A DNA stretch of 64,000 nucleotides from Spirochaetia bacterium (GTDB taxonomy: Bacteria > Spirochaetota > Leptospiria > Leptospirales > Leptonemataceae): the NCBI GenBank assembly GCA_009885105.1, contig VFLI01000019.1, positions 1 through 64,000 on the forward strand, written 5' to 3'. Both the position numbers and the translations under genes were made by a program. The notes below the pieces were generated by a model. The model searched no databases and was not told the DNA's origin. It saw only the letters and a program-made list of their open reading frames with translations. Below are positions 1 through 8,225 of this stretch, piece by piece (the first letter of the stretch is position 1; each line of letters opens with the position of its first letter).

Positions 1-430
1 GTATTCTGTACTGATTGAAAAACCTGTTGAACACGGCACGATACTGCTGGTTGGGCTGATCATCAAAATTGTGCACAAGGTTGTTCAGATTCAGCCTGCC
101 GTCTTCAGGCTGTATCCTGTAACTGATAAAGCATTTTGGTTTGCATTCTTCCGACAGCACAATATCAGGCGGATTCAGAGCGATGCCTGATTTGTACAGG
201 TATTCCTCCGGAATTTTCTTCAGCGCTGCGAGTCCTGCCTGAAATCCGCCCATCGCCTGCTGCCGCGCGCGAAAACCGTCGGCGCTGACCCGAACCGCAG
301 CATACTGATCCTGTGATTCAGACCAGAATTGAATTGCGATTGTGTTGGCGGCTATGCCCAGCGACATGGTCAGCAGAACGACCATCATACCACGGCGCGT
401 GAAATAATATTTATACTTTTTTACTTTCAT
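1..430 (-). CDS. gspK: GspK minor pseudopilin, N-terminal part (runs off left edge)
   Basis: This is the first 143 codons of a type II secretion pseudopilin cut by the window edge. The ATG is at 430, ten bases after the gspJ stop. A basic leader (MKVKKYKYYFTRRG) precedes a hydrophobic helix starting MMVVLL. The residue five after the glycine is Leu rather than Glu, as is usual for GspK and unlike the other pseudopilins here. Further on, RLNLNNLV matches the conserved GspK motif (D/E-GR-x-NLN). GspK is thought to cap the pseudopilus tip with GspI and GspJ. No good Shine-Dalgarno is visible, so translation is probably coupled to gspJ. Identity rests on the leader, the motif and its place after gspJ. 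Confidence 0.85.
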   Translation of the reverse strand, partial: MKVKKYKYYFTRRGMMVVLLTMSLGIAANTIAIQFWSESQDQYAAVRVSADGFRARQQAMGGFQAGLAALKKIPEEYLYKSGIALNPPDIVLSEECKPKCFISYRIQPEDGRLNLNNLVHNFDDQPNQQYRAVFNRFFNQYRI

Positions 431-440
431 TATTATTATA

Positions 441-1103
441 TTAATTCATGTAAAGTCCGGGATATGCGAGAGTCTCGAATTTCTGCGTCCTGTCGCCGAT
501 TTTAACCCGGATCTGAATCTGCACCAGGCGAGGGATGCGGCGGACTTCCTTGCTATTCCAGCTCTCCTTCCATTCGCGGCCTGTCAGAGTGTACCGAAAT
601 TTTAACGAGACCACATTTTTCAGAACCGGATAATGAGAACCTCCTTCTCCCGGTTTCTTGTCCACCATCTGATCTTCGCGGCGATACAGAGTTCCCGTTT
701 CGCCGCCAGGATCTTCCTTAACATAGAATGAAACTTCACGCACGGCGGGAACTCCGAGAGCATCGGCTCCTGAATTGACGCAGGCGAAGGTCAGCCTGTC
801 TTTTCTTGTCTCTCCACCTCCAACTTCCTTGCCAAAAAATACAAGACGTTCGATGTCTCTATTATAAAAAGTCTGATTTATGCTGGAGCGCATCATTTCC
901 AGAGTCAGCAGAGCCTGCTGCCTGGCCTGTGTCGAGGGCGACGACATGCTTGTGATTTTAGCTGCGCCAAAAAACACGCCAAACATAACAGTAAATAATA
1001 TTGATAAAACAAGTATAACAATAGAAAGTTCAACCAATGAAAAGCCAAGGCGTGATTGTTTTCTATGTCCGAGAATGCCTTGCTGAAAAAGTGCCCGATG
1101 CAT
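441..1103 (-). CDS. gspJ: GspJ minor pseudopilin
   Basis: Minor pseudopilin of the type II secretion pseudopilus tip, 221 residues from the ATG at 1103. The prepilin site is G^FSLVELS after a roughly 20-residue basic leader, followed by a hydrophobic helix with Glu at +5. The C-terminal half (LKNVVSLKFRYT, RLVQIQIRVKIG) resembles GspJ beta-sheet domains. I chose 1103 because GGGGAAA lies just upstream and the leader then has normal length. An in-frame ATG at 1286 overlaps the gspI stop as ATGA, but would add 61 residues that look like no prepilin leader. It sits between gspI and gspK and should be processed by a GspO peptidase, which is not in the window. Confidence 0.85.
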   Translation of the reverse strand: MHRALFQQGILGHRKQSRLGFSLVELSIVILVLSILFTVMFGVFFGAAKITSMSSPSTQARQQALLTLEMMRSSINQTFYNRDIERLVFFGKEVGGGETRKDRLTFACVNSGADALGVPAVREVSFYVKEDPGGETGTLYRREDQMVDKKPGEGGSHYPVLKNVVSLKFRYTLTGREWKESWNSKEVRRIPRLVQIQIRVKIGDRTQKFETLAYPGLYMN

Positions 1104-1220
1104 AGATTTCCCCAGTTTATGATAGCATGCAAGTGAGACAGTTTCCAGTTGACAAAAAGCTCTTTTTCTGTTTAGTGGATGACGCTCCGGTTCGGCCCGC
1201 CCTGATGAATTTTTAGTACA

Positions 1221-1254
1221 CCACCCCCCTCCAAAGAACCACCCACGGGGGTGG
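1221..1254. repeat. GC-rich inverted repeat in the gspI-gspJ gap
   Basis: Perfect 8-bp arms CCACCCCC (1221-1228) and GGGGGTGG (1247-1254) flank an 18-base loop. A smaller hairpin CCCAC/GTGGG (1242-1255) sits inside it. It lies in the unusually long 179-base gap between gspI and the likely gspJ start, in an operon where other gaps are short. On the transcribed strand it is G-run rich. It could be an RNA hairpin that moderates expression of gspJ/gspK or part of a small insertion. No T-run follows, so it is not a standard terminator. Confidence 0.5.
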
Positions 1255-1282
1255 GCGAATGCTATGTTTTCAAAATCGATTC

Positions 1283-1966
1283 TCATTGCGAGGTACCGCT
1301 GGCCCCACCGCCCGATCCGCCAGAGGATTCCTTTTTTGCATCACGGAAAGTCTCCACACGATATTCACCGGATGCTCCGCCGCCGATTGGATAGTTGATT
1401 TTAACAATGATCCGGACAATATCCACAAGTCCTCCGGTCTGCGAACCCACACTCTGCCCGGCCGATTGCTGTCCGGGAGCGCCTGCGCCGCTCTGGGAAG
1501 GCGGGAGTTGATCTTTAACCGGCACTCCTTTCAACTCTCCCGTCTCAGCAACTTTGGCCAGGTCGATCTTTTCTTCTCTTACTGTCACATCGTAGGTATA
1601 ACCGCGGTAAATCCCGGAATCATCTCCGAATGAACCCTTATTTGAGGAAGTGCTGAGATTGGGATTGCTCAGCAGCTGTGCAAGTTTTGTCTGAGCAAGT
1701 GACACTGCAATTGCCAGCCTGTCGGATTCGCCCTGCTTTGCCATTCCGTCTGCGATGGTTGACATTACCAGAACGGACATACTGGCTGCGATTCCGATAG
1801 CCAGAGACATTTCGACGAGTGTAAATCCGGCGGACGTTTTCGCGCGAAGTCTGCGTAGAAATTTTTTCTTAAAATAACGAAACAAAGAAGATGAAGAATA
1901 ACAAACCGCTAACAGACGCGAATACACGCTAATACTCTGTTCCAATTGGCGTTTAGTCGCGTTCAT
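1283..1966 (-). CDS. gspI: GspI minor pseudopilin with repeat-derived N-terminal leader
   Basis: Minor pseudopilin of the type II secretion system, 227 residues. The prepilin site is G^FTLVEMS with Glu at +5, followed by a hydrophobic helix (MSLAIGIAASMSVLVMST). The leader before the cleavage glycine is 47 residues, much longer than the usual 6-25. Its first 21 codons lie wholly inside an imperfect palindrome (1904-1974). The ATG at 1966 has AGGAAA about 8 bases upstream. A TTG in the SLFRYF stretch downstream of the repeat would give a leader of about 20 residues and may be the ancestral start. The C-terminus is a Gly/Ser-rich tail and the middle has a Gln/Ser/Gly-rich low-complexity insert. 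The order gspH-gspI-gspJ supports the name. Confidence 0.83.
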   Translation of the reverse strand: MNATKRQLEQSISVYSRLLAVCYSSSSLFRYFKKKFLRRLRAKTSAGFTLVEMSLAIGIAASMSVLVMSTIADGMAKQGESDRLAIAVSLAQTKLAQLLSNPNLSTSSNKGSFGDDSGIYRGYTYDVTVREEKIDLAKVAETGELKGVPVKDQLPPSQSGAGAPGQQSAGQSVGSQTGGLVDIVRIIVKINYPIGGGASGEYRVETFRDAKKESSGGSGGGASGTSQ

Positions 1967-1974
1967 TGGCGGTT
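1904..1974. repeat. Imperfect 30-bp palindromic element overlapping the gspI start
   Basis: The left arm 1904-1933 and the right arm 1945-1974 are inverted copies, 23 of 30 bases matching by hand alignment, separated by 11 bases. The outer ends are AACCGC...GCGGTT. The left arm itself holds near-tandem decamers (ACGCGAATAC, ACGCTAATAC). This looks like a non-autonomous palindromic insertion. It lies between the gspH stop (1992) and the conserved part of gspI and contributes the gspI ATG and first 21 codons. I recall similar CGCGAAT/CGCTAAT palindromes scattered in other environmental bacterial genomes, but cannot check that here. Confidence 0.75.
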
Positions 1975-1991
1975 TCCTGCAGATTTCTCCA

Positions 1992-2546
1992 TCACCAGGA
2001 TTCCAAATCCTCTTTCCAGCCCGGCATCTCGAGGTTGTGTTCTGCCTCGCCGTTCACAACCTTCACTTCATTGCCATAACGACTGTAAAGAACGGTGGCC
2101 CGGATTTCCGGTTTGGGTCCGATATAGATTGCCATATCAGCCGCCAGGCCTTCCGGAGTGAAGGGAATCGTGAGTTTACCGGATGTGATTCGAGCTCCCG
2201 CCGGAGGCGACACGGCAACCAGTGAATTGAATCCGCCCGGTGAATGCTTTGTTAACATGTCGACTTCTTTGACTTCTCCTTCGCTTCTGTCCATGCGATA
2301 GGCGCGGTAGTAATCTTCATCAAGGTTGATTTCGAAATAGACAACCTGGTTGGATTTGATTGCGGCACGTTTAGAAAATATCAGAGAATCCTTGAGAAGG
2401 GTCGCTTCATCTTTGGATGTTTTCAGAAATGCAATGCTGCTGATCATGGATCCAACAACGCCCATCAAAATTGCAATTACAAGTATCACGATCGCAATCT
2501 CGACAAGAGTCATACCGGATCGTAGATTTGTATGAAGGATTTTCAT
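1992..2546 (-). CDS. gspH: GspH minor pseudopilin
   Basis: Type II secretion pseudopilin of about 184 residues. The leader MKILHTNLRSG is followed by MTLVEIAIVILVIAIL with Glu at +5. The body has the GspH-like pattern of a strand-rich domain and ends in KEDLESW. The ATG at 2546 gives a normal 11-residue leader. A GTG at 2567 is in frame and would add MDSILFI, but that GTG lies at the edge of a repeat element (2562-2688). gspI follows after 25 bases. GspH joins GspI, J and K at or near the pseudopilus tip. The assignment between GspH and other minor pseudopilins rests mainly on gene order. Confidence 0.8.
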   Translation of the reverse strand: MKILHTNLRSGMTLVEIAIVILVIAILMGVVGSMISSIAFLKTSKDEATLLKDSLIFSKRAAIKSNQVVYFEINLDEDYYRAYRMDRSEGEVKEVDMLTKHSPGGFNSLVAVSPPAGARITSGKLTIPFTPEGLAADMAIYIGPKPEIRATVLYSRYGNEVKVVNGEAEHNLEMPGWKEDLESW

Positions 2547-2561
2547 GATGAAAAGAATCGA

Positions 2562-2688
2562 ATCCACCGCTGAGCCGCAGAGAGTGCGGAAAGATTATTC
2601 AAATAGTTTTGCGTGTTGTAATGCCAAAATGATACTTAAATTCTTATCCTTCTTCTCTGCAACCTTCGTGTCTCTGCGGTGAATCTTT
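2562..2688. repeat. Palindromic CACCGC-type repeat, copy 1 (gspG-gspH gap)
   Basis: The left arm (about 2562-2593) begins CCACCGCTGAGCCGCAGAG and the right arm (about 2651-2686) ends GTGTCTCTGCGGTGAATC, an imperfect inverted copy. The roughly 60-base centre is AT-rich. The element fills the gap between the gspG stop (2693) and the gspH start region. A second copy with the same arms and similar length is at 50745-50868. Two like-sized copies in intergenic gaps with inverted ends indicate a MITE- or REP-like dispersed element. Confidence 0.75.
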
Positions 2689-2692
2689 TCCT

Positions 2693-3250
2693 CTAGGGTC
2701 CCTGATTGTTGCCGCCGGTTCCTCCAAGCCATTTCGGCCAGGACGCTTTATTGGTTATGCAGAAATCAGCATTTTTATCCTCTCCGCCGGGCGTTCGATC
2801 GGCGCCGTTCGAGCAAACCTGTTTTTGCTGCTGTTCATCAATCTGAATAAAGTAGGGCTGGCCCCACGGATCTTTTACCATATCCTCATCCACACCCCGC
2901 CAACTGCCGGTTGTGCGAGTGAGCACTGTTAAATCGGCTCTGTCATCTAGCGGACCAACTTCAGTTTCATACTGAACAATCTTTGCCGGGATTATTTTCG
3001 AAGCGCCGGATATTGCCAGTTTTTTGGCATCGTCTGTAATTCCAAAGTCTATGGTATTATAGAGTATACCCATGATGATTCCGAGAACCAGAATCACGAT
3101 GGCCAGCTCCACAAGCGTCAGACCCTTTTTTAATAATTTAGTATATCCGATTGGACTTCTGGCTGGCGCCAGCTGCCGAATCCTTCTAAAAATTTCATTT
3201 TCTATTGGAATATTTTCATTTTCAATCATTTTCTTACCCTTTTTCCTCAT
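2693..3250 (-). CDS. gspG: GspG major pseudopilin
   Basis: Major subunit of the type II secretion pseudopilus, 185 residues. The processing site is G^LTLVELAIVILVLGIIMG with Glu at +5. Behind it come the GspG features: an alpha-spine region and a C-terminal DPWGQPY motif followed by CSNGADRTPGGEDKNADFC, the equivalent of the family's calcium-binding loop (usually S-x-GADG). Two cysteines bracket that loop and may form a disulfide. The leader is long (about 43 residues, charged), with alternative ATGs at 3250 and 3229. Both have purine-rich stretches upstream. It follows gspF after 43 bases. Confidence 0.88.
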   Translation of the reverse strand: MRKKGKKMIENENIPIENEIFRRIRQLAPARSPIGYTKLLKKGLTLVELAIVILVLGIIMGILYNTIDFGITDDAKKLAISGASKIIPAKIVQYETEVGPLDDRADLTVLTRTTGSWRGVDEDMVKDPWGQPYFIQIDEQQQKQVCSNGADRTPGGEDKNADFCITNKASWPKWLGGTGGNNQGP

Positions 3251-3293
3251 TGGTTTACAGTTCCCCCCGGACTGACTTTCTCAAACCAGTATA

Positions 3294-4523
3294 TCACAAC
3301 TGCATTTGTTTCGTCAAGTTATACATGGGCAGCATAACAGCCGTCATGATCAGAGTAATCATCCCGCCCATGACAACCATCATTGCCGGTTCCAGCATTG
3401 TGGACAATTTCTGGATGCTTGCATCCACATCATCCTCTAGAACATCGGCTATTTTTCCTACCATTTCGGGAATGCGGTCGGAAGCTTCCCCGGCAGAAAG
3501 CATGCCCAGCATCATCTGATTCACTATCACAGAATCTCGCAGCGCGTCGGTCATCTTGGTGCCTTCCTTGATCCGTTCAATGGCCACCAAGATTTCTTTT
3601 TCGAAGACCAGATGATCGACCACCTTTGCTATCACCTGCAGAGCGCTGATGAGCGGAACCCGGCTCTGCAGCATGACGCCGAGATTTCGGGAAAACCTGG
3701 CCAGAATTACTTTTCTGTTCAATACGCCGATCACAGGTTTGGTGAGAATGAATCGTTCCCAGGTTTCTCGCCCTTTCGGCTGTGATTTCCATTTTTTAAA
3801 AAAATAAATCGAACCACCGACAGATCCAACGAAAAGCAGCAAAGACCACCATCTGGTAAAAATATGCGATACTCCAATAACTATTCGAGTCACAAGAGGC
3901 AGCTCCGCATTCATCTGCACAAACAGCTGTTCAATCTGGGGAAATACCACGGCCAGAAGAAAAATCAGAATACTGCCCAGAAGGGACATCATGATCAGAG
4001 GATAGAACATGGCCGTGGTGATCTTATTCCGCATGGCCTGGTTTGCGTCTTCCAGGTCCGCCAGACGAACCAGGGTCTGTTCGTAGGCGCCGGTTTTCTC
4101 GCCGATTGAAATTAGATTGTAGTACATGGGAGGAAAAATCGCGCCGTGCTTCTTCAAAGATTCAGACAGGCTTTCGCCCTCCACAACATCCGCACGGATC
4201 TGAATCAAAGCCTTTTTTAAGTATTCATTCTCTGTCTGCTCGATGATGTTGGCCAGGGAACGATCCAGTGGAATTCCCGCGTCGATCAGAGTTCCCAGCT
4301 GTCTGGCAAAAAGCCCGACGTCTCGGCGAGGGACCCGGTACAGCAGCTTTGTCAGAAAAGGAAAAAGCTCTCGTTCTTTTTTTTCCGAGTCTTCCGCCAT
4401 GGTCTTAACATAGAGACCTTTGACTCGCAGAGTTTTCCTGGCGGCAATCAGGTTGGACGCATCAATGATTCCTTTTTCTTCCTTGCCTTTCTTGTTGAAG
4501 GCAATGTACCTGTAAATCGGCAT
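3294..4523 (-). CDS. gspF: GspF inner-membrane platform protein
   Basis: Polytopic inner-membrane protein of the type II secretion assembly platform, 409 residues, the usual length. It has an N-terminal cytoplasmic segment ([18 protein letters not shown], typical of the family) and two T2SSF helical domains, about residues 70-195 and 275-400. Transmembrane stretches are near 170-195 (YPLIMMSLLGSILIFLLAVV), 220-240 and 380-400 (MMVVMGGMITLIMTAVMLPMY). It binds GspE and probably GspL. The start overlaps the gspE stop by one base (TGATG), indicating coupled translation. Confidence 0.93.
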   Translation of the reverse strand: MPIYRYIAFNKKGKEEKGIIDASNLIAARKTLRVKGLYVKTMAEDSEKKERELFPFLTKLLYRVPRRDVGLFARQLGTLIDAGIPLDRSLANIIEQTENEYLKKALIQIRADVVEGESLSESLKKHGAIFPPMYYNLISIGEKTGAYEQTLVRLADLEDANQAMRNKITTAMFYPLIMMSLLGSILIFLLAVVFPQIEQLFVQMNAELPLVTRIVIGVSHIFTRWWSLLLFVGSVGGSIYFFKKWKSQPKGRETWERFILTKPVIGVLNRKVILARFSRNLGVMLQSRVPLISALQVIAKVVDHLVFEKEILVAIERIKEGTKMTDALRDSVIVNQMMLGMLSAGEASDRIPEMVGKIADVLEDDVDASIQKLSTMLEPAMMVVMGGMITLIMTAVMLPMYNLTKQMQL

Positions 4524-6199
4524 CAGGAAACCCTCAGCACTTCTTCAATCGTTGTTACGCCTTCCAGAATTTTTATTCGGCCATAGTCGCGAAGCGTCTG
4601 CATTCCTTTGGTGAGAGCGACTTTCTTGATTGTATCAGCATCGGCTCCTCGCAGAACTGTGCGCTGTACATCATCGTCGACGAGCAAGAATTCGTATATA
4701 CCGGCCCGGCCTCTGTAGCCTGAATTCACACAGGCATCGCAGCCTTCGCCGTGATAGAGTTTGCCGTTCGTCAAATCTGAAGTTTTCATATCGAAGTCAT
4801 CCAGCTCTTTCTGAACCGGTTTGTAAGATGTTTTGCAGTTGGGACAGATCACTCGCACAAGCCTCTGAGCCAGAACAGCCCTAACTGTGCTTGTGATAAG
4901 ATACGGTTCAATTCCCATATCGACAAGACGTGTAACCGCCGACGGCGCGTCATTTGTGTGCAGTGTGGAAAGAACCAGGTGACCTGTCAGAGCCGCCTGA
5001 ATGGCGATACGCGCTGTTTCCTGGTCTCGAATTTCACCCACCATGATCACGTCCGGATCCTGACGCAGCATGGCGCGAAGAGCCGTTGAAAAAGTCAGTC
5101 CGATTTTTTCCTGCATCTGCATCTGGGAAATCCCGTCCAGTTCGTACTCGACCGGATCTTCCGCCGTGAGAATGTTTCTGTATTCCTGATTCAATTCAGT
5201 CAGAAAAGCGTACAGAGTCGTAGATTTTCCGGATCCGGTGGGTCCGGTTACAAGAATAATTCCATTCGGTTCAGCGACACATTTTCGAAGCGATGTCACC
5301 AGATCCGGCGTGAACCCCATCGTCTCCATGCTGTATTTCACATCTGATTTATTCAGGAGCCTCATCACAACTCTTTCGCCGTACTGAGTTGGAATTGAGG
5401 AAACGCGGATATCCACATCCTTGCCGGCAAGCTTTAATTTGATGCGCCCGTCCTGGGGCAGACGGTTTTCGGCGATGTTCAGATTCGCCATAATCTTGAT
5501 TCGGGAAACAATCCCAGCCTGAGCGACTTTAGGCGGACTCAGTCTTTTATGAAGAATCCCGTCGATCCGGTACCGGATATCCAGGTGTTTTTCGTAAGGC
5601 TCAACGTGAATATCAGAAGCTCTTTCCTGAACACCCTGGGATAGAATCGCGTTCACCATCCGGATGATGGGAGCCTCGTTCGCCATATCCAGAGTGTCTT
5701 CGCTCAGAGATTCGAATTCAGAATATCCCTCATCTTCATGAATGCCGTCGATCAGCTCTTTTGCAGCGGCCGATGCCTGATCAAACTGGCCGTGAACCAC
5801 ACGCATGATCTCCGCTTCCGGAGCCAGAACGAACTCGACTCGAAAATCCTTCAGACAGGCTCGCACATCATCCATAGGATGTATTTCTGCGGGATCCTGC
5901 ACAGCCACCGTGATCGATTTCCCGCTCCGGCTGATCGGAACGATTTTTGATTTCTGGATTAGATTGATCGGAATTCTGGTGAAGGCTTCATCAAATTTGA
6001 AATTCAGTTTACCCTGGAATTTATAGCCGTACTGCCTTGCCAGAGTTGTCAGGATCTGCTCTTCATCGGCCAGACCTTTTTTGATAAGAATCTGACCGAG
6101 CCGCAGAGAGGATTTTTTCTGAATTTTCAGTACTTCCTGAAGTTCATCCCGGGATATCATCCCTTCTTCCAGTAAGAGTTCACCGAGCTGCTTTTTCAT
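4523..6199 (-). CDS. gspE: GspE type II secretion ATPase
   Basis: Hexameric cytoplasmic ATPase that powers pseudopilus assembly, 558 residues. An MshEN-type N-terminal domain (residues 1-140) is followed by the RecA-like core. Visible motifs are Walker [10 protein letters not shown] at 319-327, the Asp box around EDPVEYE, Walker B with [12 protein letters not shown] near 386-397, and the His box [14 protein letters not shown] tetracysteine zinc site follows (CPNC near 457, CDAC near 499), as in GspE and PilB. The start at 6199 has a usable purine stretch. The gene is separated from gspD by 124 bases, in which I see no clear promoter. Confidence 0.95.
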   Translation of the reverse strand: MKKQLGELLLEEGMISRDELQEVLKIQKKSSLRLGQILIKKGLADEEQILTTLARQYGYKFQGKLNFKFDEAFTRIPINLIQKSKIVPISRSGKSITVAVQDPAEIHPMDDVRACLKDFRVEFVLAPEAEIMRVVHGQFDQASAAAKELIDGIHEDEGYSEFESLSEDTLDMANEAPIIRMVNAILSQGVQERASDIHVEPYEKHLDIRYRIDGILHKRLSPPKVAQAGIVSRIKIMANLNIAENRLPQDGRIKLKLAGKDVDIRVSSIPTQYGERVVMRLLNKSDVKYSMETMGFTPDLVTSLRKCVAEPNGIILVTGPTGSGKSTTLYAFLTELNQEYRNILTAEDPVEYELDGISQMQMQEKIGLTFSTALRAMLRQDPDVIMVGEIRDQETARIAIQAALTGHLVLSTLHTNDAPSAVTRLVDMGIEPYLITSTVRAVLAQRLVRVICPNCKTSYKPVQKELDDFDMKTSDLTNGKLYHGEGCDACVNSGYRGRAGIYEFLLVDDDVQRTVLRGADADTIKKVALTKGMQTLRDYGRIKILEGVTTIEEVLRVS

Positions 6200-6323
6200 G
6201 GTTCCATGGCCTCGATTTTAGTATATCCTGGCCTCATTAATACCAGCCTATGTCGAAGCGCAAAAAGTTGACAAGCATTTTACTGGAGCAGTCTAATGCG
6301 ATCATCGATCCTGAGCGCGGTTC

Positions 6324-8159
6324 CTATTCGTTTTCGCCGGTATCCAGTTCGTCCGGTCTTCCGCCCTCGGCTCGTCCCTGCGGCCAGAGTCGGATTTCAT
6401 TGTGGCGGCCTCGCACGGCATTCACCTGCTCTTCTCGTTTGTAGTCGGTGATCCGGTCCGCATCTTCTCTTGAGTTCAATACATGCGGAGTGATGAAAAC
6501 CATCAGGTTTGTGCGTTTGATATTGCTCGTTGTTCTTCGGAACAGAAATCCGATGATCGGAATGTCGCCGAGAAGAGGAATTTTTCGAATCCCCATCTGC
6601 TGCTCATTCGATACGAGTCCGCCTATGACGATGGTCTGCTGATTCATCACAGTCACATATGTCTTAACATTGCGTTTGTTAAAGGTCGGATTTCCGGAAG
6701 CCGATCCGCCGCTGTCAATATTTGTCACTTCAGAGAACAGGTCCAGGGCGATCATTCCCTCCGCATTGATATGCGGAGTAAATTTCAGCTTGATGCCGGA
6801 AGGACGATATTCGAAAGAATTTACAGTCGCTTCTGATGAGCCCCCGCCGGATGTTCTGGATTGTGTGCGCACAGGCACATCCTGACCGACGTTGATCTCA
6901 GCTTCCTGGTTGTCCAGAGTCAGCACCTGAGGAGCGGAGAGCACATTAAAATTCTGATTGTTGATATTCGCATTGAATATTCCCAGAAGCTGACCGCCTT
7001 TCTGTAGAAAGCCCAGACTGAATCCGGACAATGTGTTGTTTCCGGTAATTCTCCCCGTTGTCGCATCGACGAGTTTTCCTTCCACAGCCATACCCGTGTT
7101 GAACTGTGTGTGCGGTCCGCCGGTTCCCTGGTATCTCCAGTCGATTCCAAAGTCATTCAAACGGGAGGAACTGATTTCCGCGATCAGCACTTCGAGAAGA
7201 ATCTGTTTTCTTGCCTGATCGAGCTGTTCGATGATCTGTAAAATTTCATTCCACTCCGCCTGACTTGCTGTTACGATGATTGAATTGGATTCTTTATGCG
7301 CAACTGCTTTGATCTTTCCACCCGGACCCGTTGGTGTTGCTGCGGGCTGCGGCGGCGGAGTTACAGGAGGCTGCGCCTGTCCATCCGGGCCCGGCGGCGT
7401 TGTTGGCGGTGTTGTCGGCGCAACGGGCGCCTGTGGATTGTCCAGCCGGACCAGCACCGATGCAAGACTTTCTGCAGGCATATTGCGGACACGATAAATA
7501 TGAACCGTGTCAGTGCTGGCATTCTCTCCCGGTTTGGCATCCGGTCTTGCCATCAGTTCACTGGCGATGGCAAGCACTCGCCGCACATTCTGCGCGAAAC
7601 CAGTGATGACAATTGAATTATTGGGTCGATAAGGAACGACGACTGTTTTGGCTCCGGCTACGCTTTTCAATAGCCCTGCCAGTTCGTTCAGGTTAACATA
7701 CGCGGGAAGTCGAAGCACTTTCGAAATCATTCCCGTCGTATCCGCATCCGGCGATGCATCCTGAGGTATCGATACCGAAGTGGCCTCTTCAATCATTACG
7801 ATTTTTATTAAATTGGGTTCTTCTACGACTGCAAATCCCCTCACCTGGAGAACCTGCTTCATAAAATCCAACGCGCGGGAAACAGGAATCGGTCTGAAAG
7901 AAATTATAGTAATTTTGCCTTTGACATTTTCATCCACGAGGATATTTTTCTTCGTGACTTCGGCCATGGTCTTCAGCCAGTCTTTCAATTCCATGTCCCG
8001 GTAATTGGGGAGGAAATGATCGCGTGGCACTCTAATATCCGGCGGATTTCCAGGCGTCGGAGTAGGCTGAGGCTGAGTCGGCTGCTGCTGTGATTGCAGC
8101 GGCGGAAGCAGCACAAATATGCCGAAAAGTAGAGCGGCGTAATATATTCTGCGTTTCAA
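6324..8159 (-). CDS. gspD: GspD outer-membrane secretin
   Basis: Secretin forming the outer-membrane gate of the type II system, 611 residues. A signal peptide (MKRRIYYAALLFGIFVLLPPLQSQ) precedes a Pro/Gln-rich linker. Next come the N0 domain (about 45-115), the N1-N3 repeats (ARALDFMKQ, RRVLAIASEL, WNEILQIIEQLD), and a Pro/Gly-rich insertion of about 45 residues (240-285) inside N3. The C-terminal secretin domain has VGQDVPVRT and the end motif IPLLGDIPIIGFLFRR. The start codon is TTG at 8159 with a GGGGG stretch upstream. No pilotin-binding S-domain is obvious after the secretin motif. gspC lies 66 bases upstream. Confidence 0.94.
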   Translation of the reverse strand: MKRRIYYAALLFGIFVLLPPLQSQQQPTQPQPTPTPGNPPDIRVPRDHFLPNYRDMELKDWLKTMAEVTKKNILVDENVKGKITIISFRPIPVSRALDFMKQVLQVRGFAVVEEPNLIKIVMIEEATSVSIPQDASPDADTTGMISKVLRLPAYVNLNELAGLLKSVAGAKTVVVPYRPNNSIVITGFAQNVRRVLAIASELMARPDAKPGENASTDTVHIYRVRNMPAESLASVLVRLDNPQAPVAPTTPPTTPPGPDGQAQPPVTPPPQPAATPTGPGGKIKAVAHKESNSIIVTASQAEWNEILQIIEQLDQARKQILLEVLIAEISSSRLNDFGIDWRYQGTGGPHTQFNTGMAVEGKLVDATTGRITGNNTLSGFSLGFLQKGGQLLGIFNANINNQNFNVLSAPQVLTLDNQEAEINVGQDVPVRTQSRTSGGGSSEATVNSFEYRPSGIKLKFTPHINAEGMIALDLFSEVTNIDSGGSASGNPTFNKRNVKTYVTVMNQQTIVIGGLVSNEQQMGIRKIPLLGDIPIIGFLFRRTTSNIKRTNLMVFITPHVLNSREDADRITDYKREEQVNAVRGRHNEIRLWPQGRAEGGRPDELDTGENE

Positions 8160-8179
8160 CTATCAGGACCCCCGGTTAT

Positions 8180-8202
8180 CATTCCTTTTTTTTATCGGAA
8201 TG
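8180..8202. promoter_or_regulatory. Small hairpin in the gspC-gspD gap
   Basis: Arms CATTCC (8180-8185) and GGAATG (8197-8202) flank an 11-base loop that is a T/A run. It sits just before the GGGGG stretch and TTG start of gspD. In mRNA it could help set the relative expression of GspC and GspD, but the stem is short and no function is shown. Confidence 0.3.
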
Positions 8203-8225
8203 CGGAAGCCTAAAATCGCCCGACT

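Noticed and set aside
1104-1286. Long gspJ start at 1286 (281 residues)
   Set aside because: The extra 61 residues are not a prepilin leader, whereas ATG 1103 has a GGGGAAA site and a normal leader. It is kept as an alternative only.
7276-7616. Several plus-strand frames rich in Gly/Arg/Cys opposite gspD
   Set aside because: They are shadows of the Pro/Gly-rich linker of gspD; no ribosome sites and no family resemblance.
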